Shown: positions 27,297 through 37,480, numbered from the stretch's first letter. The stretch: 64,000 nucleotides of DNA from Paraburkholderia sprentiae WSM5005 (GCF_001865575.2 NZ_CP017562.2:1364001-1428000); one strand, 5' to 3'. Numbers and translations are program-made. The notes: generated from the letters alone by a model not told the origin.

Positions 27297-27734
27297 ATGT
27301 CAAGCACCACTGACCACGAAGACTCTCATCAGCGGGTTGCGCAGGTGCGCGAGCATTTCGGCCTGTCGCAGGACAAGATGGCCCGGCAGCTCGGGCTGTC
27401 TCTGCGCGCCTATGCCAATTACGAGCGCGGAGAGCGTGCGATCCCGATCGAACTGCTGCGCGGGCTATACGAGCAGTTTTCAGTCGATCCCGTCTGGCTG
27501 CTGTCAGGCGACGGCAACATGATTCTCGACCGGGATGTGCGGTACCGGCTCGACCAGAAGACGCTCGACGGCGTGCTCGTCTCCGTCGAACGGATCGAAC
27601 AGCGTCTTGAGGCGCCACTCGATGCGAAGAAAAAGGCGAGACTCATTGGTCTGCTCTACGAGCAATGCCAGTTGCTGCGTGAGAGCGCCGAGCAGATCCT
27701 GAAGGATTCACGCATCGGTCGCCTGACGCGATGA
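27297..27734 (+). CDS. XRE-family transcriptional regulator
   Basis: 145 residues. The helix-turn-helix covers about 13-65: REHFGLSQDKMARQLGLS, then the recognition helix with RAYANYERGER. Phage-repressor-like and ICE regulators share this Cro/C1 fold. The rest (about 80-140) is helical with coiled-coil character and may dimerise. It is divergent from the AlpA-like and ParA cluster across about 130 bp, a usual layout for the master switch of an element. Whether it represses or activates cannot be told. Confidence 0.85.
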   Translation: MSSTTDHEDSHQRVAQVREHFGLSQDKMARQLGLSLRAYANYERGERAIPIELLRGLYEQFSVDPVWLLSGDGNMILDRDVRYRLDQKTLDGVLVSVERIEQRLEAPLDAKKKARLIGLLYEQCQLLRESAEQILKDSRIGRLTR

Positions 27735-27870
27735 TTGCGCCCAGGTCAGCAGCGGGAACAATTCTGCAATGGCGCCCGTCAACGTCGGGCGAACATTAAT
27801 CTTCCGACGTAACGCCTTTTAGCGCATGCGTGAAAACGCCTGCGATATCGCCATCGGTCAGGAGAATGGA

Positions 27871-28083
27871 ATGGGACGCCGGGAAGAAATCAGCAAGGAA
27901 CTCGATCAACTGGCAAGCGAGATCGAGAAGGATGCCCTGCTTGCGCGTGGCGAGCATGCCGCAAAAATCCCGTCGGCACCCGACATACATATCCGTCTCG
28001 AACTCGTCATTGCACAGCAGGTGCCCATCGGGTTTCAGATCCGTCTCTCGACGGGACCGGTCGATGACGGCGGACCATCATAG
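27871..28083 (+). CDS. Small hypothetical protein
   Basis: 70 residues from the ATG at 27871, chosen for a GGAG ribosome site 6 nt upstream. Residues 3-35 form one acidic amphipathic helix (REEISKELDQLASEIEKDAL), and residues 40-60 look strand-forming. No family recognised. It is isolated between the XRE regulator and the desaturase pair, same strand. Confidence 0.5.
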   Translation: MGRREEISKELDQLASEIEKDALLARGEHAAKIPSAPDIHIRLELVIAQQVPIGFQIRLSTGPVDDGGPS

Positions 28084-28721
28084 CGGCGTACGTTCCGTTC
28101 CTGGCCCCGGTCAGCACGCCGATTCGTGAAAGTCCTGCGGCCCCTTGATCAATTCTCCGTGCGGGATCTGGCATCACCCCCGTCATGGGGCCTTGATTCG
28201 CGAAGTCAATCACGGAATCCCGTTGACATCATTACAGCGGTTGCCAGTAACACTGCCTACGACCATCGTCACCGGGAAGCACCGCGTCACCCGCGGATTT
28301 CATACGGGGAACGTGACGACACAGCACGCAAATTGACGCTACAACGCCACCCGACCGCCTGTCTGTTCAGTGCTTCTTCAAGGCTCACTGCGTCATATCG
28401 CGTGTGACGTTACCCAGTTCTACCAGGCATTAACCCACGCGCCCAATACCCCGGAGGCGTAACGCACTGTGTCGGCCCAATCACACCCGCGCCGTTCATT
28501 TCCTTGCCACCGGAAACTGCCGGCAAGGAAGGAGACTCATCGCGCGTGCCGCTGCCCAGAACGCAACTGCATGAATATTTGCGCAACGCGTGATCGACCG
28601 CCCCCTCCTTTCGTAAGATCAAAACTCAGTTGTGTCATCGCCCGTTCGCCTGCCGCGCAATTCGCATCCGCTGCGGGCGACGCGATTGTCTTCCTTGCGA
28701 ACTGACCCATGCGAGGCATCC
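28084..28721. other. Long leader before the desaturase gene
   Basis: About 640 bp without a credible gene. A TTGACA hexamer at 28223-28228 could be a -35 box, but no good -10 box follows at normal spacing. No other structure recognised. Confidence 0.4.
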
Positions 28722-29675
28722 ATGAATAGTAGCGCCGTGATCCAGGACCAGGATCTGATCCGCTCCGCGTTTCCAGATTGGGACACGATTCACCATGCCA
28801 TGACATCGCCCGACGTAATCCATGTCGTCGTCGATATCGTATTCGACTGGACGAGCATCGCCGCCGCCATGCTGATCCTGCATCGCCTTGGATGGTGGTC
28901 GGCGCCCGCGATCGTTGCATGGGTGGGTAACCGGCAGCGTGCGCTCGGCAACCTGCTGCACGATGCAGCTCACCGCAATCTTGCCCGCTCATGTCGTCTC
29001 AATGATGTTCTCGCGCACCTCTTCATCGCACCGGCGCTCTTCAACAGTCTTGCGCTCTATCGTGAGCTCCACGCCCGCCATCATGCGTGGCTGGGCGACC
29101 CGGCGCGCGATCCTGACTACATCGCCGTTCGTCCGAATCCCGGCGACCGCTGGTGGCAGCCGTTTTTCAAGGTTCTGCTCGCACCAGCGACCTGGTTGAG
29201 CTCGACGTTCGGACACCTGCATCTGTCGAGGCTTAGCTGGATGCAGCGCTTTGGCATGGTCGCATGGTGGGCCGCCGTATTGGGTGCCATGACGCTTGTA
29301 TGGGGCATTCACGCGGCAGCGCTTTTCTTCGGCACATGGATGCTGGCGAGAGCCAGCATCTTTCACGCGATCACCGCGTTTCGCGAGCTGTGCGACCACT
29401 TTGGTCTGGAGCGAGGCGGGATCTTCAGCTACACGCGCGACGTTTCTTCCCGCAGCCTATGGCGGCGGATCATTCATCCGCACAACAACGGCTACCACCT
29501 CACGCATCACCTGATGCCGTCGATTCCCTATCACCGCCTCGCACACGCGCAGCGCGAGCTGCTGACATTGCCTGCCTTCGCCGGCGCGGCCAGCGTCTGC
29601 CACGCGTATTTTCGCGGCCCTGATGCAGTCGTGCGTGAATGGGAAGTCCATGGAGGCGAAAATGTTGCAGCGTAA
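28722..29675 (+). CDS. Membrane fatty-acid desaturase family protein
   Basis: 317 residues from the ATG at 28722. It carries the three His boxes of membrane di-iron desaturases and hydroxylases: HDAAH near residue 80, HARHH near 117 and HNNGYHLTHH near 254. Hydrophobic helices lie between the second and third boxes. The substrate is unknown; acyl lipids are only one possibility, since the same fold acts on many hydrophobic compounds. Its 3' end overlaps the following transporter gene by 26 bp, implying coupled expression. Confidence 0.85.
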   Translation: MNSSAVIQDQDLIRSAFPDWDTIHHAMTSPDVIHVVVDIVFDWTSIAAAMLILHRLGWWSAPAIVAWVGNRQRALGNLLHDAAHRNLARSCRLNDVLAHLFIAPALFNSLALYRELHARHHAWLGDPARDPDYIAVRPNPGDRWWQPFFKVLLAPATWLSSTFGHLHLSRLSWMQRFGMVAWWAAVLGAMTLVWGIHAAALFFGTWMLARASIFHAITAFRELCDHFGLERGGIFSYTRDVSSRSLWRRIIHPHNNGYHLTHHLMPSIPYHRLAHAQRELLTLPAFAGAASVCHAYFRGPDAVVREWEVHGGENVAA

Positions 29676-30900
29676 TCTCGGGGCGGTTCACGTGGCCGCA
29701 CTGCTCGTCTCGGCAAGCTACGGTGTCGCATTCCTGCTCGGCTCCGGCGAAATGGCACTCCATGCCGGTATGGCGGGGAGTCTGTATGCGATCGTCACCG
29801 CACTGGGCATGCTCGCGCTCGCGCTGGCCGCACCAACGCTCTGGCGGGGACGCGAACTCATCTGGGACGTGTTGGGTGAGCGTTACGGTCCCGTCGTGCG
29901 CAAGCTCGTTGCGCTCCTCTCGCTCGTCTGGATGTCCGGCGTGCTGGCCGCCCAGATCCATGGCGGTATCGCCGTGCTTGTCGCGACGGGACTGCCGGCA
30001 ACCCATGCACTGGCGGTGATCGCCGCGGCGCTGCTGGTCATGTCCTCCATCGACCTCGGCATGGCCGCAACGCTCTTCGCGTGCTGCCTGCTGGCTATGA
30101 ACATCGCGCTTCTGCATGCGCTTGTCGCATCGCACGGCCTGACTGTGTACCTCCATGCGTGGCCGTCCTTCATCCATGAGACACGCGCCGCGCCACGCGC
30201 TCAAACACTGGTGACCATCGCTGCAGTCGGGTTTCTGGTGTTCACGGGATCGGACTATCAACAGTTTGTCGTCGCAGCGCGCCGACCACGAGATGCGTGG
30301 CTCGGCTGCGTACTTGCGAGCCTCTTCCTCATGGTGACCGGGTTTCTCCCGGCCGCAACAGTCGTCGCAGCGGTTCATGCCGGCAAGCTGTCCGGCCTGA
30401 CGGACACCGCGAGCGCGATCCCGTGGATCATGCTGCAAACGAGTGGGGCGATGGGATCCGTTTGCATCGGCGTCACCCTGCTTTCTGCTCTTGGATCAGG
30501 AACCGCGATCACGCGCGCGATGTCATCGGCACTTGAGGGCCTGCATGCCGGCGATGGTCGCTACGGCTACGCGTCGCGCCTGCTGATCGTCGCCATCGGT
30601 TGCGCAATCGCGACTGATGGTCAGGCGATTGTGTCGACCATCGTTTCACTGAACATCGTCTATGTTGCGGCCGTCGGGTTGCTGTTCCTCTTCCACGAGA
30701 GTGATCGGCAGATCCCACCGCGCTGTGCATCAGCGATGTTGCTGTCTGGCGCCATCGTTTCCCTGCTCGTTTCGGCAATGAACTGGACCGGTATCGGCAA
30801 TCTGCCCGGTTGGCTCCCGCTTCCGGCAGGGCTGTTCGCCTCCGCCTGCGTGCCGGTCGCATGGCAGTTTGCCCCGTTTCTCGGCCGGGTCCGGTTATAG
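29650..30900 (+). CDS. Sodium-solute-symporter-like membrane transporter
   Basis: 416 residues, about 10-12 hydrophobic helices over the whole length, consistent with the APC/SSS (LeuT-fold) superfamily. A marker is the TGSDYQQFVVAARRP segment near residue 205, which resembles the conserved loop of SSS members. The start at 29650 lies inside the desaturase gene; a second ATG at 29662 is possible. The substrate cannot be read. Pairing with a desaturase suggests they handle the same compound or lipid-derived product. Confidence 0.7.
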   Translation: MEAKMLQRNLGAVHVAALLVSASYGVAFLLGSGEMALHAGMAGSLYAIVTALGMLALALAAPTLWRGRELIWDVLGERYGPVVRKLVALLSLVWMSGVLAAQIHGGIAVLVATGLPATHALAVIAAALLVMSSIDLGMAATLFACCLLAMNIALLHALVASHGLTVYLHAWPSFIHETRAAPRAQTLVTIAAVGFLVFTGSDYQQFVVAARRPRDAWLGCVLASLFLMVTGFLPAATVVAAVHAGKLSGLTDTASAIPWIMLQTSGAMGSVCIGVTLLSALGSGTAITRAMSSALEGLHAGDGRYGYASRLLIVAIGCAIATDGQAIVSTIVSLNIVYVAAVGLLFLFHESDRQIPPRCASAMLLSGAIVSLLVSAMNWTGIGNLPGWLPLPAGLFASACVPVAWQFAPFLGRVRL

Positions 30901-31227
30901 AATCGCCGCTCTCCCGAACGCGCCCGATCGTGCTCCCGCGTGTTAGCCATGTCGCGACCGACTGGCACCATCATCGCGCCGCCGTTGCCTTGCACGAAAC
31001 GGGCAGGCGTGAACGCGTGCAGCCATGATTGTGCTGCACGCGTCAGTGACACTGCGACCAATGCCGATAGTCGTTCGAAAGACCGTTCGTGCACTGAAAC
31101 GGTTGACACGCCGGCCACGCCGAGGCCCACAACGTAGCTAGTGATCCGGTTGTCGCAGCGACGCGATCACAGCCTGGATCAGGCGATCGCAGGCGGCGCC
31201 GGGACCATCATGTTCGCGTCTACTGCC

Positions 31228-31252
31228 TCCATAAAAAGCGCCGGCGACGATG
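31228..31252. repeat. 25-bp direct repeat, copy 1
   Basis: An identical 25-mer, beginning TCCATAAAAAGCGCC, occurs again at 45261-45285 in the same orientation, about 14 kb away. It flanks the region with the amidase operon and the IS cluster. Probably the end of the same unidentified mobile element. Confidence 0.7.
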
Positions 31253-31253
31253 T

Positions 31254-31281
31254 GAACCGCCCCGGGAATCCGGGGCGGTTC
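31254..31281. repeat. Perfect 12-bp inverted repeat with GAAT loop
   Basis: GAACCGCCCCGG and its exact reverse complement are separated by four bases. No T run follows on either strand, so it is not a classical terminator. Its position just after the 25-bp repeat suggests part of an IS or transposon end. Confidence 0.6.
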
Positions 31282-32005
31282 AGAGGCTGCTCAATGCGGC
31301 GGCCAAAGAAAGCGTTCTCTTGGCACCGGGATCCGGCTTTCCCCCGCGACGGTCCGCAGGCACCAATGCATCTCTCATTTGTTACGACAGCTGTGGATCA
31401 AATTCATGAGGGAGTGCCCCGGCTCGCGGGCAGCTTCGATGTTGCGCCTCTCAACTGAAGACGTTACATCATACGGAAATCTCTTCCGCCACGATCACCT
31501 TCAGTTTGGCGTCCGGGCCGCATCGTGATCACCCACGATAGGCGCTAGCTCGACCGCGGGGTCCCGTTGAAAGTTCGGAGTTAATCCATCTCAGGGATCC
31601 ACATGGGATGAATACGGATAGGGAATACTCTTATCCGCTGTTCGAATACCCAACGATGATTGGCGACATTGTTTTTAACGTGCCCGCGATCTACCATCCG
31701 ATCCGTAACTCCTTAAGGCCAACTTGCGGTGACGAGTAGCACCAGCAAGGCCTTCGCGAAAGCGAAAAAGTGCAAAGTCATGTGTGCGCGTGAAGTCGGG
31801 CTGTCAGTCGATGGCTTTAAGCATCTGACGACATGGGTGAAAACGGAAGTGAAGTTCCGGAATCCGGTTCTGGACCGCATGCCGGAACGCGACGACGAAG
31901 CGACAGGATCCTTGCGGCTGCCCAGACATCACGGCGAATAGCGACCGCCGAGAGATCTACTCAGCCGGGGGCTGGCAGCGATAACAAAAGGGAAGTGGCG
32001 AGAGC

Positions 32006-32242
32006 ATGATGCGATGCGAAACGTTAAACGACTTGAGAGACGTCTTAGAGAAACAAGGCCTCGAATTCGCAGACCATGACCTAGAGGCGTTGTGGGAAAG
32101 TTTGCCTCAAGTTCGGCGCATCTGTGAACAGCTCGGCGCAATGGGACGGAACGAAGTAAGCGAGCATTCCGATCCTTTTTCATTGATCATCGACAATCTG
32201 ACAGCCAATGGATCCTTCTCTACAAATACCAACGATTGCTGA
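32006..32242 (+). CDS. AtzG-like small amidase partner
   Basis: 78 residues, mainly helical (LRDVLEKQGLEFADHDL, then LWESLPQVRRICEQL) with a short C-terminal FSLI-type segment. The size and the position immediately before an amidase gene fit AtzG-like/DUF4089 proteins, which form a complex with amidases such as AtzE. It overlaps the amidase start by 35 bp. The family call rests on context more than on motifs. Confidence 0.55.
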   Translation: MMRCETLNDLRDVLEKQGLEFADHDLEALWESLPQVRRICEQLGAMGRNEVSEHSDPFSLIIDNLTANGSFSTNTNDC

Positions 32243-33641
32243 AGCGTCCGACCTGATACGCAAGCGCAAGCTATCACCAGTCGAACTTGTTGACATGTGC
32301 CTAGCGAGAATCAAGTCTGTCGACGTTAGCTTGAATACGTTCATCACGGTAACGGCGGAAAAAGCGCGCCGAGAAGCGATGGAGGCCGAAAATCGGATGA
32401 TGAAAGGCGAGCTACGTGGAAGATTGGACGGCATCCCGATCGCTCACAAAGATATCGTCTTCACGAAGGGGGTGCAAACAAGTGCACACTCGAAACGCCT
32501 AAAGGGCTGGTTGCCCAAAGTTGACGCTCGAGTCGTACGCTCGTTGGCGGACGCAGGGGCGATCTCGTTGGGCAAACTCGCAACGCACGAATTCGCGCTA
32601 GGCGGACCGTCATTCGATCTGCCGTGGCCGCCAGCCAGAAATCCGTGGGATGCGCGGCGTTTCACGTCTGGCTCATCGAGTGGAACCGCGGCTGCAGTTG
32701 CGGCCGGGTTCATTCTGGGTGGTACAGGCACCGATACGGCGGGGTCCATCAGGGCGCCAGCGGCGCTATGCGGTGTGGTTGGGCTGAAGCCGACATACGG
32801 TCTTTGTAGCAAACGGGGCATTCTGCCGCTAGCGCCTTCTTTGGATCATGTTGGTCCCTTGGGCTGGACCACCGAAGACTGTGCGTTGCTTCTTCAGGAG
32901 ATGGTTGGCCATGACCGCGATGATCCGGCCAGCGTAGAGCGAGCGCCCGCAAATCTCGTTTTGCGGGCGGAAGATAACGTGCGCGGACTCCGTATCGGCG
33001 TTGTCTCGGATTGGCACGAAACAGAAAACCCTGTGACGCCCGCTGTCAAAGAGGGCTTGGATCGTGCAATCTCCGTATGGACAGCACTGGGCGCACATGT
33101 GGACCGGGTGACGATGCCGCGACTCAAAGAATATCAGTCGGCCTGCTTAGTGATCATGACTGCGGAGGCTTACTCGATTCACGAGAAAGCGTTGCAATCC
33201 AATGCAACAGACTTTGGGGAACAGTTAAGGGTTCGCCTATTGCTTGGGGCGACACTCACTGCAGCTGATTACATCAACGCTGTCAGAGAACGCCGACGGT
33301 TGTGTGCGGCAACGGTTGCTGCATGTGCCGATGTTGATGTGATTGTCACTGCCGGCGCAGCCAGCGAAGCTCCATTCATGGCGGATGTGAACCGGTGGGG
33401 TGATCTGGCAAAACCGGGGTTCTACGATGCTTTCAACGTTACGGGTTGGCCCAGTATCGTACTCTGCTCCGGCTTCGGACTAGGGAACATGCCGGTGTCG
33501 GTGCAGATAGCCACAAAGCCGTTTATGGAAGACAAACTTTTCCGGTTAGGGGCGGCATTTGAGAAGGCCACAAACTTTCGCAGCATTCGCCCTGCGTCGC
33601 TAACGAACATCAAGCCGCCGTCTACAAATCATTCTGGATGA
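32208..33641 (+). CDS. Amidase-signature family hydrolase
   Basis: 477 residues, the usual length. The Ser-cisSer-Lys triad is visible: K81 in IAHKD, S156 in the SGSSSGT loop and S180 in DTAGSIR, with the same spacing as in GatA. Amidase-signature enzymes hydrolyse amides of small acids. The ABC transporter operon that follows suggests it acts on an imported amide or peptide-like compound. It is unlikely to be GatA because no gatB or gatC is near. GC content is lower than in the surrounding ICE genes. Confidence 0.9.
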   Translation: MDPSLQIPTIAEASDLIRKRKLSPVELVDMCLARIKSVDVSLNTFITVTAEKARREAMEAENRMMKGELRGRLDGIPIAHKDIVFTKGVQTSAHSKRLKGWLPKVDARVVRSLADAGAISLGKLATHEFALGGPSFDLPWPPARNPWDARRFTSGSSSGTAAAVAAGFILGGTGTDTAGSIRAPAALCGVVGLKPTYGLCSKRGILPLAPSLDHVGPLGWTTEDCALLLQEMVGHDRDDPASVERAPANLVLRAEDNVRGLRIGVVSDWHETENPVTPAVKEGLDRAISVWTALGAHVDRVTMPRLKEYQSACLVIMTAEAYSIHEKALQSNATDFGEQLRVRLLLGATLTAADYINAVRERRRLCAATVAACADVDVIVTAGAASEAPFMADVNRWGDLAKPGFYDAFNVTGWPSIVLCSGFGLGNMPVSVQIATKPFMEDKLFRLGAAFEKATNFRSIRPASLTNIKPPSTNHSG

Positions 33642-33950
33642 TGCCGTCGTCGCCGCACCCCGTCGAAGCCAGCGCGCGCGGCTCATTGTGCGCAGATTCG
33701 GGCGACGCCGATTCTGCTTGCCGCCTGCATGGCGGCCGCGGACGTGTCCGGCTAGAAAACGCCACAACGCTTTGGACCGCGAAGACACGCCAGGCAGCAA
33801 GCGCCCCAGTGTGGGCCGACAGAAACGCCTCGGATGCTAGATAGTTGATCTGCATGTCGCTCAAGAAGCAACGACGACACTTGACACCGGGTTGCCGACT
33901 ATTGCGCGTCGGCATGAGGACAAGTCGAAACAGGATGAAAGGACAATGAC
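33642..33950. other. Gap between amidase and permease genes
   Basis: About 310 bp of higher GC than the genes on either side, with no credible gene. It may be a small insertion or leftover sequence; no terminator or promoter could be assigned. Confidence 0.4.
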
Positions 33951-34922
33951 GTGAGAAAACTCTCGATCTTGCTGTTGCAACGCATCGTGCTAGGTGTAGT
34001 GACAGCACTTGCAGTTTCTATAGTCATATTTTTTTCTGTGCAATTGCTACCGGGGGATTTCGCTACTGCCATACTCGGACAATCAGCCACTCATGCCACA
34101 GTGTCAGCGCTGCGAGCGCAACTTGGCCTCGATCAGCCCTCGCCATTGAGGTACCTGCATTGGATTGAGAAACTCTGCCGCGGAGATCTCGGATTTTCCT
34201 TCTCCGGATGGTCGCCAACGGGCGCTCGACCGGTTTCCGAGATCGTGCTTCCCCGGCTTACGAACACACTATTCCTGGCATCCCTCACCGCCGTCATAGC
34301 CGTTCCAATTTCGTTGGTTCTTGGGATCACAACTGCAATCCATCGCGGTTCGTGGTACGACAGATTTGCAAATTTGGTAACACTGGGGGCCATCTCATTT
34401 CCTGAATTTTTCATCGCGTATCTTATGATCCTTGTCTTGAGTTCAAAGCTTGGCATCTTTCCGTCAATAGCATCCATTAGCCCCGATTCGTCCTTCATAG
34501 ACAAGGTTCATGCCACCCTCCTTCCCGCGCTTACGTTGACTCTCGTTGTGACCGCTCACATGATGAGGATGACGCACACTGCAATTGTTTCCCTTCTGAC
34601 GCAACCGTACGTCGAGATGGCTCATCTGAAGGGCCTGCGGCGGGCGCGAATCATTATTTTGCATATCCTTCCCAATTCGACTGCCGCCATCGCGAACGTC
34701 ATCGCCTTCAATCTTGCTTACCTCGTGGTTGGTGTTGTAATCATTGAAGTAGTCTTTGCGTACCCCGGCATGGGCCAGTTAATGGTGGACTCCGTGACCA
34801 GCCGCGATGTTCCGGTGGTCCAAGCTTGCGCGCTTCTTTTCGGTGGTATCTATATTGTTCTAAACCTGTGCGCTGACGTCGCCTCTATCCTGAGCAATCC
34901 TAGACTCCTGCACTCGAGATAA
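33951..34922 (+). CDS. ABC transporter permease, DppB/OppB type
   Basis: 323 residues, GTG start (the ATG 6 nt upstream runs straight into a stop). The N-terminal helix, a large periplasmic loop (about 35-95) and five further helices are typical for the DppB family. The coupling-helix motif is in the EMAHLKGLRRARI segment near residue 225. With the next gene it forms the membrane channel for peptides or similar solutes. Followed after 3 bp by the second permease. Confidence 0.92.
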   Translation: MRKLSILLLQRIVLGVVTALAVSIVIFFSVQLLPGDFATAILGQSATHATVSALRAQLGLDQPSPLRYLHWIEKLCRGDLGFSFSGWSPTGARPVSEIVLPRLTNTLFLASLTAVIAVPISLVLGITTAIHRGSWYDRFANLVTLGAISFPEFFIAYLMILVLSSKLGIFPSIASISPDSSFIDKVHATLLPALTLTLVVTAHMMRMTHTAIVSLLTQPYVEMAHLKGLRRARIIILHILPNSTAAIANVIAFNLAYLVVGVVIIEVVFAYPGMGQLMVDSVTSRDVPVVQACALLFGGIYIVLNLCADVASILSNPRLLHSR

Positions 34923-34925
34923 GTC

Positions 34926-35843
34926 ATGAATACTGTCCCCCACGCGTCAACCGAGACGAATTCAACGGGCTACCGCGAGAAAGAATCTCGTAGTGGCTGG
35001 ATTATTTTTATAATCAATTCCTCTCCGTTTAACGTAAAAATCGCCCTTGCGATACTGCTACTCGTTTTCTCTGTAGTCGCCCTCGCGCCGATAATCGCCC
35101 CCTACAGTCCAACCGAAACATTTGACGCCGTCCTGGCACCTTGGAACGGACAGTTCTGGTTGGGCACAGATCAGTTGGGGAGAGACGTCTTCAGCCGCGT
35201 TCTTTTCGGCGGACGAAACAGCATCCTGATCGCTGTGGCAACTACAACAGTATCGTTTTCTGTGGGAGCTACGGCCGGCGGCCTTTCTGCGATTAGGGGC
35301 GGCTGGTTAGACCAGGTTATGAGTCGCGTCATCGATACCCTGATGGCGATCCCAAGTCTGATTTTTGCCCTGATGCTCCTGTCTGTGTTTGGTACAAATG
35401 TGCTCAATCTTGTATTGATCATCGCATTTATCGATGCCACGAGGGTATTTCGTCTTTCTCGAGCCGTTTCAGCGAACATTGTAGCAATGGAATTTGTTGA
35501 GGCAGCCCGACTTCGCGGAGAGGGCTGGCTTGGGGTAATGCGACGAGAGGTTCTCCCCAACATCATGCCAACGTTGCTGTCCGAATTCGGTATTCGATTT
35601 TGCTACGTTTTTCTCACTGTCGCAGCGCTCTCGTTTCTAGGTGTTGGTATTCAGCCGCCAGCTGCAGACTGGGGATCAATGGTCCGAGAAAATGCTCCGC
35701 TGATCGGATTTCTTGACAGCGATCCCAGGCTGGCGATAATGCCTCTGATTCCAGCGTTCGCGATCGGCATCGTAACGATTTCCATGAATCTGATAATAGA
35801 CTGGACACTTCAAATTGTCGGCGGCATGAAGGAAGCGCGATGA
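34926..35843 (+). CDS. ABC transporter permease, DppC/OppC type
   Basis: 305 residues. The N-terminal cytoplasmic stretch of about 30 residues and the conserved WLGTDQLGRDVFSRVLFG segment near residue 80 identify the DppC subfamily. The EAA loop (EAARLRGEGWLGVMRREV) near residue 195 contacts the ATPase. The gene follows the DppB-type gene by 3 bp and overlaps the ATPase start as ATGA. Confidence 0.92.
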   Translation: MNTVPHASTETNSTGYREKESRSGWIIFIINSSPFNVKIALAILLLVFSVVALAPIIAPYSPTETFDAVLAPWNGQFWLGTDQLGRDVFSRVLFGGRNSILIAVATTTVSFSVGATAGGLSAIRGGWLDQVMSRVIDTLMAIPSLIFALMLLSVFGTNVLNLVLIIAFIDATRVFRLSRAVSANIVAMEFVEAARLRGEGWLGVMRREVLPNIMPTLLSEFGIRFCYVFLTVAALSFLGVGIQPPAADWGSMVRENAPLIGFLDSDPRLAIMPLIPAFAIGIVTISMNLIIDWTLQIVGGMKEAR

Positions 35844-37480
35844 TCATGAGAAGCCTGGATGAAAGCGATGTGATTCTTGACGTTAAAGGCCTTGTGCTTG
35901 AAGGTTTCAGCGACGGACGATGGCATACGATTATCGACAACATTGACCTTCGTGTACGTCGTGGCGAAGTCGTGGGTCTGATAGGCGAATCCGGATCGGG
36001 AAAGTCGACGCTGGCTCTCGCCGCCATGGGATACGTACGCCCGGGATGCCGAATCGTGAGCGGAAAAATCGAGTTCATCGACAAAAACCTTCTTACCGTC
36101 TCGGAGTCTGAGCGACGCAGCATCCGTGGATCACAGATCGCCTATGTTGCGCAAAGCGCCGCAGCTTCTTTCAATCCATCCCAGAAACTTATACGACAGA
36201 CCGTAGAAGGCGCGGTGATCCACGGCATCAAAACGCGCCGCGATGCTGAGCGCGATGCGAAGGGACTCTTCCGCGCACTACTGCTTCCCGAACCTGATCG
36301 GATTGGTCGACGCTATCCTCATCAGGTATCCGGCGGACAGTTGCAGCGAGTGATGACGGCGATGGCGATGTCATCACGGCCAAATCTGATCATCTTTGAC
36401 GAGCCTACGACCGCTCTCGATGTAACGACGCAGATCGAGGTTTTAGCCGCAATTAAGCATGTCGTGGAACGCAATAGCGTGGCCGCTCTTTTCGTCACGC
36501 ATGACCTAGCTGTAGTCTCTCAACTGGCTTCGCGCATTATGGTCATGCGCAGGGGAAAATGCGTAGAGGAAGGCCCGACGAGGAAGATGATAGATGAGCC
36601 CAGACACGAGTACACCCGCTCATTGTGGGCTGTGCGCTCGCTACAAAAGCCGCCAGTGTCAAACAAGGGTAGCGAGGCCTGTCTTAAACTGGAAGGCATT
36701 TCAGCGCACTATGGAAGCGTCAAGGTGCTTGACCGAATAACCATGACCGTCCACAAGGGTAGAACTGTTGCAGTCGTTGGGGAAAGCGGTTCTGGTAAAA
36801 GTACAATGGCTCGTGTGATCGCGGGCTTGCATAGTCCAAGTAGTGGCCGGGTCGTTTTCGAAAACCGGGTTCTTCCCAATTCCTATGTAGATCGAACCCG
36901 TGAACAACTACGCCGGGTGCAGATGATTTATCAAATGGCCGATACCGCACTTAATCCGTGTCACACGGTGCGCGATATCGTCGCTCGTCCACTCGAGTTC
37001 TATTCAAAACTAAGCAAACACGAGATTTCCGCCAGAGTCTCTGATCTCCTCAAGAAGATTGAACTCGATGATAGCTTTGCCGCTCGTCGTCCACGTGAGC
37101 TCTCTGGTGGCCAGAGGCAGCGTGTGAGCATCGCCCGAGCTCTTGCGGCCAATCCTGACCTCATCATCTGCGACGAGGTGACATCCGCCCTCGACCAGGT
37201 CGTCCAAGAGGGTGTACTTAGGTTGCTGATGAAGCTGCAAAGAGAACTCGGCGTCACGTATATCTTTATCACCCATGATCTCGCAGTCGTAAAAGCCATC
37301 AGCGACGAAGTCGTAGTTATGCAAAACGGTCGAATAGTTGATCAAGGAACTAGGGAGGCCGTTATGTCACCACCCCATACGGCCTACACCGAATCGCTAC
37401 TTTCATCCGTCCCTCAAACTGATCCCGGATGGCTCGACACGGCGATCCGGCAGAGACGGTCGACGCAAACGGTCAATTGA
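35840..37480 (+). CDS. Fused double ATP-binding protein of the peptide ABC transporter (DppD-DppF type)
   Basis: 546 residues with two complete ABC domains. Domain 1 has Walker A GESGSGKST at 49-57, signature VSGGQLQ and Walker B LIIFDEPTTALD. Domain 2 has Walker A near residue 313, signature LSGGQRQ and Walker B LIICDEVTSALD. The fusion replaces separate DppD and DppF. ATGA overlap with the permease gene. It powers import of the substrate delivered by the downstream binding protein. Confidence 0.93.
   Translation: MIMRSLDESDVILDVKGLVLEGFSDGRWHTIIDNIDLRVRRGEVVGLIGESGSGKSTLALAAMGYVRPGCRIVSGKIEFIDKNLLTVSESERRSIRGSQIAYVAQSAAASFNPSQKLIRQTVEGAVIHGIKTRRDAERDAKGLFRALLLPEPDRIGRRYPHQVSGGQLQRVMTAMAMSSRPNLIIFDEPTTALDVTTQIEVLAAIKHVVERNSVAALFVTHDLAVVSQLASRIMVMRRGKCVEEGPTRKMIDEPRHEYTRSLWAVRSLQKPPVSNKGSEACLKLEGISAHYGSVKVLDRITMTVHKGRTVAVVGESGSGKSTMARVIAGLHSPSSGRVVFENRVLPNSYVDRTREQLRRVQMIYQMADTALNPCHTVRDIVARPLEFYSKLSKHEISARVSDLLKKIELDDSFAARRPRELSGGQRQRVSIARALAANPDLIICDEVTSALDQVVQEGVLRLLMKLQRELGVTYIFITHDLAVVKAISDEVVVMQNGRIVDQGTREAVMSPPHTAYTESLLSSVPQTDPGWLDTAIRQRRSTQTVN

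Larger units (their letters stand above)
30901..32005. other. 1.1 kb boundary region without a clear gene
   Basis: No convincing CDS. It contains a perfect 12-bp hairpin (31254-31281) and a 25-bp sequence (31228-31252) found again at 45261-45285. A low-complexity open frame at 31729-31941 was not accepted. It marks the transition from the high-GC desaturase pair to the lower-GC amidase/transporter operon. Confidence 0.5.

Noticed and set aside
31729..31941. 70-residue open frame starting with GTG
   Set aside because: Basic low-complexity start, no clear Shine-Dalgarno sequence and no recognised family; not strong enough to call.
32208..33641. GatA subunit of the tRNA amidotransferase
   Set aside because: The triad matches, but there is no gatB or gatC, and the context is a transporter operon with an AtzG-like partner.
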